Assembly (NCBI RefSeq): GCF_024138395.1
Contig: NZ_JAMYDU010000011.1
Coordinates: forward strand, 62,001-126,000
From: Pseudomonas mandelii
GTDB taxonomy: Bacteria > Pseudomonadota > Gammaproteobacteria > Pseudomonadales > Pseudomonadaceae
Direction: 5' to 3'
DNA: 64,000 bases
Position numbers and translations under genes: made by a program. Below, one piece after another: positions 63,993 to 64,000 of this stretch. The first letter of the stretch is position 1. Each line of letters starts with the position of its first letter. Under the pieces are notes generated by a model. It was not told the DNA's origin. It searched no databases and saw only the letters and a list, made by a program, of their open reading frames with translations.

Positions 63993-64000
63993 GGGCCAGT

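Overview
The window is from a Pseudomonas chromosome, most likely the P. fluorescens complex. This is inferred from the carAB-dapB-dnaJ-dnaK-grpE-recN-fur-bamE-rnfH-ratA-smpB order, the tmRNA tag ANDETYGEYALAA, the GC-rich codon use and the Pseudomonas-type REP sequences. It opens inside carB, whose C-terminal part lies outside the window.

Core left part (1-24.1 kb): pyrimidine/arginine precursor synthesis (carAB) and lysine/peptidoglycan precursor synthesis (dapB); the heat-shock chaperones dnaJ, dnaK and grpE with two near-consensus sigma-32 promoters; recN behind a CTG-N10-CAG LexA box; fur; bamE; rnfH-ratA; a sodium:neurotransmitter-family symporter; smpB; then a lactate regulon (lldR, divergent from lldP-lldE-lldF-lldG-dld, with a perfect FadR-type palindrome between them); a small secreted protein; and tmRNA (ssrA).

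Genomic island (about 24.1-47.6 kb): a P4-type integrase sits directly after the tmRNA 3' end. A degenerate copy of that 3' end, followed by what looks like the displaced ssrA terminator, lies near 47.6 kb. The island carries a defence cluster: a 1792-residue fusion of a Cap4/DUF4297-like nuclease to a STAND NTPase, an Orc1/Cdc6-like AAA ATPase, McrB with a PUA/EVE-like insert inside its GTPase module, and McrC. Two nested pairs of inverted repeats bracket this cluster: a pair of ~185-bp MITE-like elements, and arrays of IS-end repeats without any transposase. Beyond it are a DUF3987 primase/helicase-like gene, a second tyrosine recombinase with a small partner, several unrecognised low-GC genes, and a transposase-free cassette carrying one gene.

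Accessory tail (47.6-54.7 kb): two decayed copies of an isochorismatase-type gene flank a higB / higA-ImmA / Beta-protein module with two TTCCCA-N-TGGGAA operators. Next comes a duplicated DUF6124-type locus. Its first copy has a leader that folds on paper into a closed three-way junction with a UUCG hairpin, a strong candidate for an undescribed cis-regulatory RNA. A histidine phosphatase and an orphan XRE regulator with its own palindrome follow.

Core right part (54.7-64 kb): a PAP2 phosphatase and an Ais-like phosphatase (probably LPS modification), an HBM-type chemoreceptor, a VOC protein, a SulP transporter with STAS domain, a LysR regulator, an MdaB-type quinone reductase, an antibiotic-biosynthesis-monooxygenase-type protein and a TauE/SafE permease, with several paired REP sequences.
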